Source of the DNA: CAYFUL01 sp964346375
GTDB taxonomy: Bacteria; Bacillota; Clostridia; Tissierellales; Peptoniphilaceae
NCBI GenBank assembly: GCA_964346375.1
Contig: CAYFUL010000037.1
Span: 1 to 13,921, forward strand
DNA: 13,921 nt
Direction: 5' to 3'
Shown here: piece by piece, positions 1 through 6,853 of the stretch
How positions within the stretch are numbered: the first letter of the stretch is position 1
Layout of the letters: each line of letters begins with the position of its first letter
The notes under the pieces: model-generated
The model's input: the letters and a program-made list of their open reading frames with translations, nothing else
Database searches by the model: none
What the model was told of the DNA's origin: nothing
Program-made: the position numbers and the translations under genes

Positions 1-22
1 AAAAAATGGTTTTTGTTCTATT

Positions 23-66
23 AAAAAAGGTGATGAAGAGAATAGTATTAACTATTCTCTTCATCA
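23..66 (-). terminator. Rho-independent terminator of the decayed operon
   Basis: A perfect 16-bp inverted repeat (arms 31-46 and 51-66, loop ATTA) is followed on the minus strand by CC and six T (28-23). This is a textbook intrinsic terminator for the minus-strand operon to its right. The T-rich stretch at 67-78 could let it also stop plus-strand transcription entering from the left. The reading frame of the DUF2871-like region runs through the stem without a stop codon, which is unusual and supports a frameshift just upstream. Confidence 0.88.
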
Positions 67-475
67 TCTTTTCTTTTTCGTTTCTTATTTTTAATGCGCT
101 CCACACCAGTCCAACTGCTAAAATTATATGTCCAATTCCAGATATACCTGATATTGCTGCAATATTTATAGTTGCTGTACCTTTGCTTACAACGTCAAAA
201 ATTCCATATACTGTCATAGCAGCAAGAGTAGTAATTAATCCTATATTGTAAATATGAAATGGCTTTTTATAGCCTTGAATGGTTTCTCTACTTGAATCCT
301 TTAACAACAAGTACATTACAATAAATATTATAAATCCCAAAGTCAAAGTGTGAACGTGAAGTTTTGCCAAGTGGTTATCTAAATTAAATCCAAAGTATTT
401 TGTAAACTCTCTATAAAAAACTCCTGCAACCAGTCCCATAAATAGATAGGTTATAGAAGTATCTAGTATATTTTC
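48..475 (-). pseudogene. DUF2871-like small membrane protein, frame broken at its 3' end
   Basis: Reading the minus strand from about 475 gives some 135 uninterrupted codons. Near the start is GLVAGVFYREFTKYFGF, followed by LHVHTLTLGF and ISGISGIGHIILAVGLVWSA near the end. This pattern of short hydrophobic segments is what I recognise as the DUF2871 family (function unknown). No ATG with a ribosome binding site precedes it: the frame is continuous with the end of the upstream membrane protein, so it is either fused to it or has lost its start. It has no stop codon before the window edge and reads through the terminator stem. One extra base in the A-runs (coding sense) at 78-69 would bring in a TAA at 50-48, and one base fewer would bring in TGA TGA just before the stem. 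The family call is from memory of conserved motifs. Confidence 0.62.
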
Positions 476-1117
476 TGCTGTAAAGTCCGAAACAAAGTAT
501 TTAAAACCCTTTAAAACTATTCCCACATAGGCATGGTTTTTGGCATCATTAATGCTCCGACTGCTGGGATTTTCCTTGACCAAAGTACAACTGGAATGTA
601 AAATAGAAAACTCAAAAATATTAATACGCTCATTCCTTCAAGTCCCTCAGTCTTTCTATTTTTATAGGTCCATAGAATTAGTAGAATTCCCATAATTGTA
701 AATGGAATATTTCTAATTATTGCCATGGAAAAATTTTCTGTGCCGCCCCAGTTATTTTGAGGTATCATTATTATAATAATTCTAATAATCGATAGTATAA
801 TTACTATTAGTTTTTTCTATTGTCGTTGTCTCCAGTAATAAACCTATAGTAAAAATAAAATAGGAGGTAGAAAATTGTCATGGTAATTCCCGTTACAAAC
901 TTGCCCCAGGAGAGCATTCCTTGGTATTCTAAAAATCCATCAGGGCTTAAATGGGTAATAACCCTTGGGACTAGATGAAAGGCATCTCCAAGTCCTAGTA
1001 GTATTGCCATTATTCCAAATAAATTTGAACCCTTGGTTTTACAAAGCATTAGCCTTATTCCAAGTCCTATTACTACAACTAAGTACGTTATATCAAAAAT
1101 TGATCACCTAAGCTCAT
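476..1117 (-). pseudogene. Multi-TM membrane protein, disrupted by at least three frameshifts
   Basis: Three open segments join into one hydrophobic protein of about 210 residues if single bases are restored. It would start at ATG 1117-1115, with GGAAGGAG at 1134-1127, and overlap the TetR stop. It reads MSLGDQF, then a TM segment containing YLVVVIGLGIRLM, then GLGDAFHLVPRV, ITMTIFYLLFYFYYRF, IPQNNWGG, IRNIPFTIMGI and FYIPVVLWSRKIP. Breaks lie in homopolymers: T5 at 1099-1095, A6 at 816-811 (premature TAA at 809-807) and A5 at 541-537 (premature TAG at 519-517). Each is repaired by one added base. The GDAFHLVPR and RNIPF patterns resemble a hypothetical membrane protein family of Firmicutes; I know of no established function. 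Its partners in the operon are a TetR regulator and a DUF2871-like protein. Confidence 0.68.
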
Positions 1118-1669
1118 TATATTTAACTCCTTCCTTTAGCAAATGGATATATTTTTCAAAGTGGTCTAAAAATTCATCCTTACTCCAGTTATTTAAAAAA
1201 ATCCTCTGGATCAAATTGTGAACGACTGCCTTTGTAAACTCCATTTCCTCCGTTATAAACTCCTCCTTAATAGTATTAATGGTTTTGTACTCTCGCCAAG
1301 CTTTTTCAAGTTCTGGCGTCCAGTAGAGGTACCGATTTTTGTAGATGGAATAATTTTCTAAATTAAAAATTTCATCACTTACCCTTACTCCATATTCCCT
1401 TAGTGCTGGGAAAACATCGTAGTTGTGTTCTGCTAATAGATTTAGAAATAATTTATGAATATCTGTAGTTTTAGTATCTAAAATCATAAAATAGGCGTCT
1501 TCTAAATCCTCAAAGTACTGGTAAAACTTCCCCTTGCAATATTTAGTTTCTCTACAATTTCCTTAACATTTGCATCAAAAATAGTCTTGTCCTTGAAAGT
1601 ATCCATTAACACTTCTATAATTCGCTCTCTTTTTTCGTCGCTTAAATTATAAAAAGTAGATTTAGGCAT
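1104..1669 (-). pseudogene. TetR/AcrR-family regulator, frameshifted in the DNA-binding domain
   Basis: The gene starts at ATG 1669 after GAGGTGG (1680-1674). The first frame encodes MPKSTFYNLSDEKRERI and later VKEIVEKLNIARGSF, then fails: TAG at 1504-1502. One extra T in the T4 run at 1526-1523 restores YQYFEDLEDAYF, the classic end of the TetR helix-turn-helix, and reads without break to TGA at 1106-1104. The repaired protein would be about 188 residues, normal for the family. The C-terminal ligand-binding part has no recognisable specificity. The break falls inside the HTH, so the present product (about 56 residues) cannot bind DNA in the normal way. The next gene's start overlaps its 3' end, so it headed an autoregulated operon with the membrane proteins. 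Confidence 0.82.
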
Positions 1670-1688
1670 AGTACCACCTCTTTAAAAT

Positions 1689-1717
1689 AAAATAAATGAC
1701 ACACTGTCATAATACAA
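1689..1717 (-). promoter_or_regulatory. Promoter and TetR-type operator of the decayed operon
   Basis: The palindrome ATGACA-CAC-TGTCAT (1696-1710) lies 27 bp upstream of the tetR-like start. On the minus strand it sits in the 17-bp spacer between a weak -35, TTGTAT (1717-1712), and a possible -10, TATTTT (1694-1689). That is the usual place for an autoregulatory TetR operator. The palindrome is plain in the sequence; the promoter hexamers are weak matches and their assignment is inference. Confidence 0.55.
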
Positions 1718-1734
1718 CATCTTTTTTTTAGGTG

Positions 1735-1782
1735 AAAGGGGACCAAAGGGAAATCTCTCCTTATTTCCCCTGGTCCCCCTTT
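1735..1782 (-). repeat. Palindromic repeat, copy A
   Basis: Imperfect inverted repeat with 20-nt arms (1735-1754 and 1763-1782) and loop CTCTCCTT. The right arm carries TTTCCCCTGGTCCCCCTTT. Read on the minus strand it matches copy B at 5723-5773 read on the plus strand, including the loop motif GAGAGAT and about 20 AT-rich bases to the left. It has no T-tract directly after either arm, so it is not a standard terminator. It lies between the decayed operon and the Nim-like gene. Confidence 0.7.
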
Positions 1783-1861
1783 ATAAAATAATTAGCTGTT
1801 ATATTACATATATAATTTATAAAACTAGATATTATTTGAAATATTGTCAATATTTTATAAC

Positions 1862-2431
1862 TTATTCCATACGTCCATTCTTCAACTCTTTTCCAAAGGC
1901 ATCAAATTTCTTTCTTTTAGCACTTACTTCGTCTATTTTTATCCTGTATACATTTGTTAACTTTAAACCATGTTGAATTGCTATGTCAAAATATTCCATC
2001 TTAGTTGGAGTGTACTTTTCGCATATTTTTCTTAATGTAGCAACTCTTTCCTCATCATCTACAACAAGTTCCACATTGCCTTTTACAATAGCCGATTCAA
2101 ATTCCGTAGTAAATACTGTACTTGTAATGCTTGCTGCTTTTTGTTTGTCAGAAACTATCTGGGAGAGTTCCTCTTCTGTATAGAGTTCAGGTACATTTAC
2201 ATCCCCAACAAAAGTTACGCACACTCTTGGATTTGATTCGAGGGCACTTACCTTTCTACCAGATTTTGCAGAGTGAAAATATAATATATCCCCATCCCTT
2301 ACTATGGAAAGAGGTAATCCATATACATCATCGACATCCATCATTGAAAGTACACCAAATCTAGCCTTGTCAATTACACCATATCCAAAGTCAATATCCA
2401 TTTCTCTATCTTTTCTTCTAATACTGTTCAT
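1862..2431 (-). CDS. Pyridoxamine 5'-phosphate oxidase family flavoprotein (Nim-like)
   Basis: A 189-residue protein with the split-barrel FMN-binding fold typical of the pyridoxamine 5'-phosphate oxidase/NimA superfamily. Family features seen: the N-terminal MNSIRRKDREM, YGLPLSIVRDGDILYFHSAKSGRK (37-60, given here as two adjoining blocks YGLPLSIVRDGDI and LYFHSAKSGRK), NPRVCVTFVG (67-76), FTTEFESAIVKG (107-118) and the C-terminal KRKKFDAFGKE. Members are usually annotated as nitroimidazole-resistance or general flavin reductase-like proteins; most have no proven substrate, so resistance should not be assumed. I kept the ATG at 2431 because RRKDRE is a family signature, although the AAGGAAG ribosome site is unusually close; an alternative ATG lies at 2401. 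It is a single-gene unit with no clear terminator. Confidence 0.83.
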   Translation of the reverse strand: MNSIRRKDREMDIDFGYGVIDKARFGVLSMMDVDDVYGLPLSIVRDGDILYFHSAKSGRKVSALESNPRVCVTFVGDVNVPELYTEEELSQIVSDKQKAASITSTVFTTEFESAIVKGNVELVVDDEERVATLRKICEKYTPTKMEYFDIAIQHGLKLTNVYRIKIDEVSAKRKKFDAFGKELKNGRME

Positions 2432-2536
2432 CTTCCTTATTAAAATTCTCTATTTTACATTTATGGTTAAATTGATACCCTTTATTTTATAGTCTTATTA
2501 AGATTATTTTTAAATAAGTTTACTGGAAAATTTAAT

Positions 2537-2568
2537 AAAAAAAAGGGGATTAGCGTTATACTAATCCC
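2537..2568 (-). terminator. Terminator of the alcohol dehydrogenase gene
   Basis: Perfect 8-bp stem GGGATTAG (2546-2553) / CTAATCCC (2561-2568) with a 7-nt loop, followed on the minus strand by eight T (2544-2537). It starts 7 bp beyond the stop codon of the dehydrogenase gene. The T-run at 2571-2576 would let it work in the plus direction too, but nothing is transcribed from that side. Confidence 0.9.
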
Positions 2569-2574
2569 AATTTT

Positions 2575-3732
2575 TTATTGCTCTATTAATTTTCTATATA
2601 CGATTTTTAAATCCTCAACTGTAAGTTCTTTCATAGTAGTTGAAGGACTTCCACTGTCAAAGGCATCTTTACTCATCTTGTCAATTTGACTTATAAATTC
2701 CTCTTTGTCTATTCCGTATTCAACTAGTGTTGGAATTTCGCATACCTTACAAAGTTCGTCTATTGCGTCGATAAATTTTAATGCTGCAGACTCATCTGAA
2801 TCCTCTAAAGTTGCAACTCCAATTTCTCTACCTAGTATTGCAAATTTACTATAGGCTCCATCTACTACGTAGGTTAGACATTCTTTTAGTAGCATTGCAT
2901 TTGAAATTCCATGGGCAACGTGGAACAGCGCCCCAATTGGTCTACTCATACCATGAACGATTGTTACTGATGCATTACTAAAGGCAACTCCTGCCTCAAA
3001 TGCCGCCTTAGACATTTCCTCTCTAGCTAGTACATCACTTCCATCCTTGTAAACTATTGGAAGGTATTTGAAAATTCTCTTTACTGCAGAAAGGGCAAAC
3101 ATATCTGAAATATCAAAGGCAAGTCTTGAAGTAAATGCCTCTACTGCGTGGGTAAGTGCATCTAATCCTGTAGAAGCAGTTACTCCCTTTGGCATACCCA
3201 TTGTAAATTGTGGATCAACTACTGCAATAGTTGGTATTAGAACGTCGCCAAAAAGTCTCATCTTAATATCATTTTTTGTATCAGTAATTATAGTTACTGA
3301 TGTTGTCTCTGAACCTGTTCCAGAAGTAGTTGGTATTGCAACTAGGGGAGGAGTAGGTTTTGTAATTTCAACTCCATTAAAATCTGAAATAGCTCCATAG
3401 TTTACTACCATTACTCCAATTGCCTTAGCAGTATCTAGTATACTTCCACCGCCAAATGCTATTTGGAAATCACAGTTATTTTCCTTGTATACTTTAATTC
3501 CATTTTCCACTATTACATCTGTAGGCTCTGTAAGAATATCTGTAAAGAATACGTATTCCACATTTGCCTTCTCAAGCTTTTCAGTTAGTGCGCTCATGTG
3601 CCCTTGCTCTACAAGGAAATCTCCAGTAACTATTAGTGCTTTTTTACCAAGGTTTACTATACTACTCTCTGCTTGGTCTAGTGCTCCAGAGCCAATAAAA
3701 GTTACATTAGGTACTAAAAACTTATTTGACAT
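2575..3732 (-). CDS. Iron-containing alcohol dehydrogenase (group III)
   Basis: A 385-residue NAD(P)-dependent dehydrogenase of the Fe-ADH family, normal in length. The N-terminal nucleotide-binding domain has GGGSILDTAKAIG (94-106) and IPTTSGTGSE (133-142). The C-terminal helical domain has the metal ligands Asp191 and His195 (TGLDALTHAVEAF), His260 (HGMSRPIG) and His274 (HVAHG). Relatives reduce aldehydes to alcohols (1,3-propanediol, butanol, lactaldehyde) or oxidise alcohols; the exact substrate cannot be read from sequence. The start ATG follows AAAGGAG by about 10 nt. It is monocistronic, with its own terminator, and divergent from the antiporter gene. In an anaerobe it most likely reoxidises NADH during fermentation (inference). 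Confidence 0.93.
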   Translation of the reverse strand: MSNKFLVPNVTFIGSGALDQAESSIVNLGKKALIVTGDFLVEQGHMSALTEKLEKANVEYVFFTDILTEPTDVIVENGIKVYKENNCDFQIAFGGGSILDTAKAIGVMVVNYGAISDFNGVEITKPTPPLVAIPTTSGTGSETTSVTIITDTKNDIKMRLFGDVLIPTIAVVDPQFTMGMPKGVTASTGLDALTHAVEAFTSRLAFDISDMFALSAVKRIFKYLPIVYKDGSDVLAREEMSKAAFEAGVAFSNASVTIVHGMSRPIGALFHVAHGISNAMLLKECLTYVVDGAYSKFAILGREIGVATLEDSDESAALKFIDAIDELCKVCEIPTLVEYGIDKEEFISQIDKMSKDAFDSGSPSTTMKELTVEDLKIVYRKLIEQ

Positions 3733-4014
3733 AAAATCACTTCTCCTTTGAGTTCATTAGGGTATTAAATTGTGACCATATTACAAATCCGGATTAATAA
3801 TATTCTTAATTAAATTATATTGTAATTTTGGAATAAGTCAATTAAAAATAGAATTCTATTTCAAAATTATTATTTTAACAATAAAATTATTATACTAACA
3901 ATAAAAATGAAATGCATGACGGTGAAAAATGGACTAATTTATTTGAAACTTTAAATGGGATTTATTATTATCAGGTTTTAGAAATAACTGTTATACTATA
4001 TAGAGGAGGAAATT
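3733..4014. promoter_or_regulatory. Divergent intergenic region with palindrome and tandem repeat
   Basis: These 282 bp separate the alcohol dehydrogenase and antiporter genes, which are transcribed away from each other. They hold a perfect 16-bp palindrome, AAATAGAATTCTATTT (3846-3861), and a longer imperfect inverted repeat (3824-3835 with 3857-3868, 11 of 12 pairs). Next to these are two tandem 20-bp units (3864-3883 and 3884-3903, 18 of 20 identical), each ending in TAACAATA. A possible antiporter -10, TATACT, lies just before the GAGGAGG ribosome site, but I see no good -35. The repeats suggest regulator binding sites; the regulator is unknown. Confidence 0.45.
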
Positions 4015-5616
4015 ATGAATTTATTATTTATTACATTAGTACTACTCTTAGCCCTTCTGGCGATTAAGCTGTCTAATAGATCTGGAATTCCAGCACTCCT
4101 ACTATTTTTAGTTCTAGGTATGCTATTTAATGCCGTTGGTATTGAATTTAATGATTTTGAAATGGCAGATAAGATTTCATCTCTATCTTTAATGGTAATA
4201 ATGTTTTACGGTGGATTTGGTACAAACTGGTCCATGGGTAAACCTGTTGCAAAACAGTCCATAGTTCTTGCAAGTCTTGGCGTAGTTCTTACCGCCCTTA
4301 TAACTGGACTGTTCTGTTACAAAGTGCTGGGATTTAATTTTTACGAGGCAATGTTACTTGGTTCTGTAGTTGGTTCTACTGACTATGCTTCTGTTTCAAA
4401 TATTCTAGTTTCAAAAAATCTGAATCTAAAGTATTCTACAGCACCTCTTCTTGAAATTGAAAGCGGTTCTAATGACCCTACTGCCTATACTATGACTATG
4501 GTATTTCTTTCAATTCTATTGGGAAGCGAAATTTCCGTTCCGGTTCTTATAATTAAACAGGTGCTATTTGGACTTGTAGTTGGATTTGGAGTTGGACATT
4601 TATTTATTGAGGTAATTAGATTTTTTAAACTCTCTGAAGATGGATTATTCTCTGTTTTTATTGCGGCAATTATGTTTGGTACATATGGAATATGCGATAA
4701 AATTGGAGGAAATGGATATTTAGCTCTATATATTCTTGGAATTTACATTGGAAATAAGGAGTACAAGGGAAAGAGAGACGTGGTATTTTTCTACGATGGG
4801 ATTTCAAATTTAGTACAAATTGCCCTATTCTTCCTATTGGGACTTCTTTCTGATATAAATGGAATTTTTAATGCACTGCCCTACGGTTTTATAATAATGA
4901 TGTTTATGTTTATTATTGCAAGGCCTATTAGTATTTTTGGGCTACTTGCACCATTTAAACCTAAACTAAACCAAAATATTCTAATTAGTATTGCTGGTAT
5001 TAGAGGAGCGGCGGCTATAGCCTTTGCAATTATGGCAGTAAATTCTGGAGTGGAACTTGGAATTGATCTATTTCATATAGTTTTTGTAGTCTGTCTATTT
5101 TCTTCACTTATACAGGGTTCCATTATGCCCTACGCTACTAGAAAACTGGATATGTTTGAACCAAATGATACGGTATTGCGAAATTTTAACTACTATCAGG
5201 ATAAATCCAATATTGGTTTTGTAAAGACACATATTGGAGAGGGGAGTCCACTAATTGGAAAGAGGATAATGGATTTAGATCTTACCTTTCCAGTAATTGT
5301 TGCAAAGATTGTACGAGATAATAAGACTATTGTACCAAGTGGTAAAACTGAAATTCGCGAGGGAGATACTATTGTACTTGGTGCAGAGGCATATTTTGAT
5401 ACTTCTGGGGAGGATTTAATTGAGATTAAACTATCTCCAGAACATAGATGGACGAAAAAAACTGTAAAGGATATTGAAGGAGAAGCACATAAGCTATTAA
5501 TTATGTTACAAAAACCCTCTAGGGAGATTCTCGTTCCAAATGGGGATACGGTTTTAGAAGAAGGGGATAGAATTGTAATGTTAAAGGAAAAGAGTAGTGG
5601 AATTAATCCAAATTAA
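4015..5616 (+). CDS. nhaP2: K+/H+ antiporter, CPA1 family with C-terminal TrkA-C/RCK-like domain (NhaP2/CvrA type)
   Basis: A 533-residue inner-membrane antiporter. Residues 1 to about 385 form 12 or so hydrophobic segments with the CPA1 core: GSVVGSTDYASV (117-127 region; Asp123) and EIESGSNDPTAYT (147-159; the Asn153-Asp154 pair typical of electroneutral exchangers). A cytoplasmic tail follows: a TrkA-C/RCK-C-like domain with IGEGSPLIGKRI and IREGDTIVLGAE, then a second, shorter part with ILVPNGDTVLEEGDRIVML. This architecture is that of NhaP2/CvrA K+(Na+)/H+ antiporters, which lower cytoplasmic K+ or adjust pH and volume, with the tail probably binding a nucleotide. The start ATG follows GAGGAGG by about 5 nt. 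It is monocistronic and ends in its own terminator. Ion specificity is inferred from family only. Confidence 0.9.
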   Translation: MNLLFITLVLLLALLAIKLSNRSGIPALLLFLVLGMLFNAVGIEFNDFEMADKISSLSLMVIMFYGGFGTNWSMGKPVAKQSIVLASLGVVLTALITGLFCYKVLGFNFYEAMLLGSVVGSTDYASVSNILVSKNLNLKYSTAPLLEIESGSNDPTAYTMTMVFLSILLGSEISVPVLIIKQVLFGLVVGFGVGHLFIEVIRFFKLSEDGLFSVFIAAIMFGTYGICDKIGGNGYLALYILGIYIGNKEYKGKRDVVFFYDGISNLVQIALFFLLGLLSDINGIFNALPYGFIIMMFMFIIARPISIFGLLAPFKPKLNQNILISIAGIRGAAAIAFAIMAVNSGVELGIDLFHIVFVVCLFSSLIQGSIMPYATRKLDMFEPNDTVLRNFNYYQDKSNIGFVKTHIGEGSPLIGKRIMDLDLTFPVIVAKIVRDNKTIVPSGKTEIREGDTIVLGAEAYFDTSGEDLIEIKLSPEHRWTKKTVKDIEGEAHKLLIMLQKPSREILVPNGDTVLEEGDRIVMLKEKSSGINPN

Positions 5617-5647
5617 AAGTGGGCTAGATAAAGTCCACTTTTATTTT
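5615..5647 (+). terminator. Terminator of the antiporter gene
   Basis: Stem AAAAGTGG (5615-5622) / CCACTTTT (5635-5642) with a 12-nt loop, then TTATTTT. The left arm overlaps the TAA stop (5614-5616). Compact intrinsic terminator. Confidence 0.8.
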
Positions 5648-5722
5648 GGTGGGGAATTTGTTTTTTGACTGAGTAGATTTTAATTTATTAGCGAGCACAA
5701 TTTAATTACTAAGTTATTTTAA

Positions 5723-5773
5723 TGAAGGGGAACCAGGGGAGAAATAGCGAGAGATTCCCCTGGTCCCCCTTCA
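5723..5773 (+). repeat. Palindromic repeat, copy B
   Basis: Nearly perfect inverted repeat: left arm TGAAGGGGAACCAGGGGA (5723-5740), right arm 5756-5773, 17 of 18 positions paired, loop containing GCGAGAGA. It is the same family as copy A (1735-1782) but in the opposite orientation. Homology continues to the left as a CTAA-TTATTTTA-rich flank. It lies in the 391-bp gene-free stretch between the antiporter and yjjW. The T-tract needed for a terminator is missing. Confidence 0.75.
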
Positions 5774-5902
5774 CCCCTCCTAACCCCTCTCCTTTACTGA
5801 AGGAAAGCTTTCTCGGCAAAGGCTAAAAATTCCAAACTCGCCTTTCAGGCTCAGACATGGAATTTTCTTAACACCTTTACCTCGAAAGCTGTGTAGGATG
5901 GG
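5774..5902. repeat. Long imperfect hairpin element of about 129 nt
   Basis: Directly abutting copy B is a nested inverted repeat. Outer arms 5774-5782 / 5894-5902 (8 of 9 pairs), then AGCTTTC 5806-5812 / 5884-5890 and AAAGG 5818-5822 / CCTTT 5874-5878. The inner arms are AAAATTCCA 5826-5834 / 5858-5866, with a small GCCT-TTC-AGGC hairpin inside. A side hairpin (TCCTT..AAGGA, 5790-5804) sits in the left arm. It is too structured to be chance, has no ORF, and could be a MITE-like repeat or a structured RNA; I cannot tell which, nor the strand. Confidence 0.5.
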
Positions 5903-5942
5903 AATATTATTACAATTACAAAAAATCATCTGCAATAGTCAT

Positions 5943-5973
5943 AAAAAAATAGGTCAGGAAAACTACCCGACCT
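5943..5973 (-). terminator. Terminator of the yjjI-yjjW operon
   Basis: On the minus strand AGGTCGGG..CCTGACCT forms a stem (GACCT 5969-5973 with AGGTC 5951-5955, extended by a GG/CC pair), followed by seven T (5949-5943). It lies 35 bp after the yjjW stop codon. Confidence 0.85.
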
Positions 5974-6007
5974 AAAAAATTATTCTATTTTATATATGCC
6001 AAATTTT

Positions 6008-6853
6008 CTAAATTAAAACTATATCAGAAAATCCATTTTGCCTTGCTACTTCTGCAAGGTTTTCTTTTTCCCTATTTGAAATGGACTTTAATTTCAAGTA
6101 TTCACTTCGCACTCCAAAGGGTCTATAGGAAATTAACTTGTACCTTATATTTCTCTTTGAAAGATAGGGGGCTAAAGTTTTCGTAATATTATCTACCAAA
6201 TCAAAATTACTATATCCCTCTACAAGTACTGTTCGAATTTCCTCTAGCTTACCTAAACTTGCAAGGTACTCTAAATTTGCAAGTACTATATCATTTTTCT
6301 TCCCAATTAATATTAAATGCTCTTCCTCATAGTATGCCTTTATATCTAGCATAAATCCATCTGTAACTTCTACAAACTCTTTTAAACTCTCTTGGGAGAA
6401 GTCTATTCCTCCATTGGTATCTACTAAAACTGTAAGTCCAAGTTTTTTTACCTCTTTAAAAAATGGAGTTAAAAATTTATGTTGTAGCGTACATTCTCCG
6501 CCGCTAGTAGTAATTCCGTCTATAAATGGAATGGATTTTTTAACTTCTTCTACTAATTCCTCAACAGTATACCTTGTGGTCTTTGGAGTTGAACCATGGG
6601 GACATATTTTTATACAGTTGTCGCAGTCGATACAAACTGCTCTATTATATCTAACTTTCCCATCAATAAAACTTAAGGCACCAGTAGGACATGGCTCTAC
6701 GCACTCGCCACAATTTATACAGTGATTTATCGTCTCTGGATTGTGGCAGTACATACAGTTAAAATTACAGCCCTGGAAAAAGATCGCCGTTCTATTTCCG
6801 GGGCCGTCTACTAGTGACATGGGAATAATTTTATTAATTATCGCCTCTTGCAT
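6008..6853 (-). CDS. yjjW: YjjW-type glycyl radical enzyme activase (radical SAM)
   Basis: A 281-residue radical-SAM enzyme that would cleave S-adenosylmethionine and abstract hydrogen from the glycine of its partner enzyme. The SAM cluster motif is CNFNCMYC (Cys29, Cys33, Cys36). It is followed by an inserted double ferredoxin-like module with two four-Cys sets: CINCGECVEPC (45-55) and CIDCDNCIKIC (74-84). TTSGGEC further on is the SAM-binding GGE motif. Length and layout match the YjjW family, and pairing with YjjI next door supports it. Its ATG lies inside the last codons of yjjI (20-nt overlap), so the two are translationally coupled. The auxiliary clusters probably pass the reducing electron (family knowledge). 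A terminator follows at 5943-5973. Confidence 0.93.
   Translation of the reverse strand: MQEAIINKIIPMSLVDGPGNRTAIFFQGCNFNCMYCHNPETINHCINCGECVEPCPTGALSFIDGKVRYNRAVCIDCDNCIKICPHGSTPKTTRYTVEELVEEVKKSIPFIDGITTSGGECTLQHKFLTPFFKEVKKLGLTVLVDTNGGIDFSQESLKEFVEVTDGFMLDIKAYYEEEHLILIGKKNDIVLANLEYLASLGKLEEIRTVLVEGYSNFDLVDNITKTLAPYLSKRNIRYKLISYRPFGVRSEYLKLKSISNREKENLAEVARQNGFSDIVLI

Noticed and set aside
6..251. An 81-codon plus-strand frame at the left edge
   Set aside because: It runs antisense through the terminator and the DUF2871-like region; it has no ribosome site, and the minus strand shows the real protein similarity.
1839..1855. AAATATTG-T-CAATATTT as a terminator of the Nim-like gene
   Set aside because: It is an AT-only short stem without a T-tract on the minus strand; stretches like this are expected by chance in such AT-rich DNA.
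3864..3903. Rex-type redox operator in the TAACAATA repeats
   Set aside because: Only direct half-sites are present; the inverted TTGTTAA-N4-TTAACAA arrangement is not.
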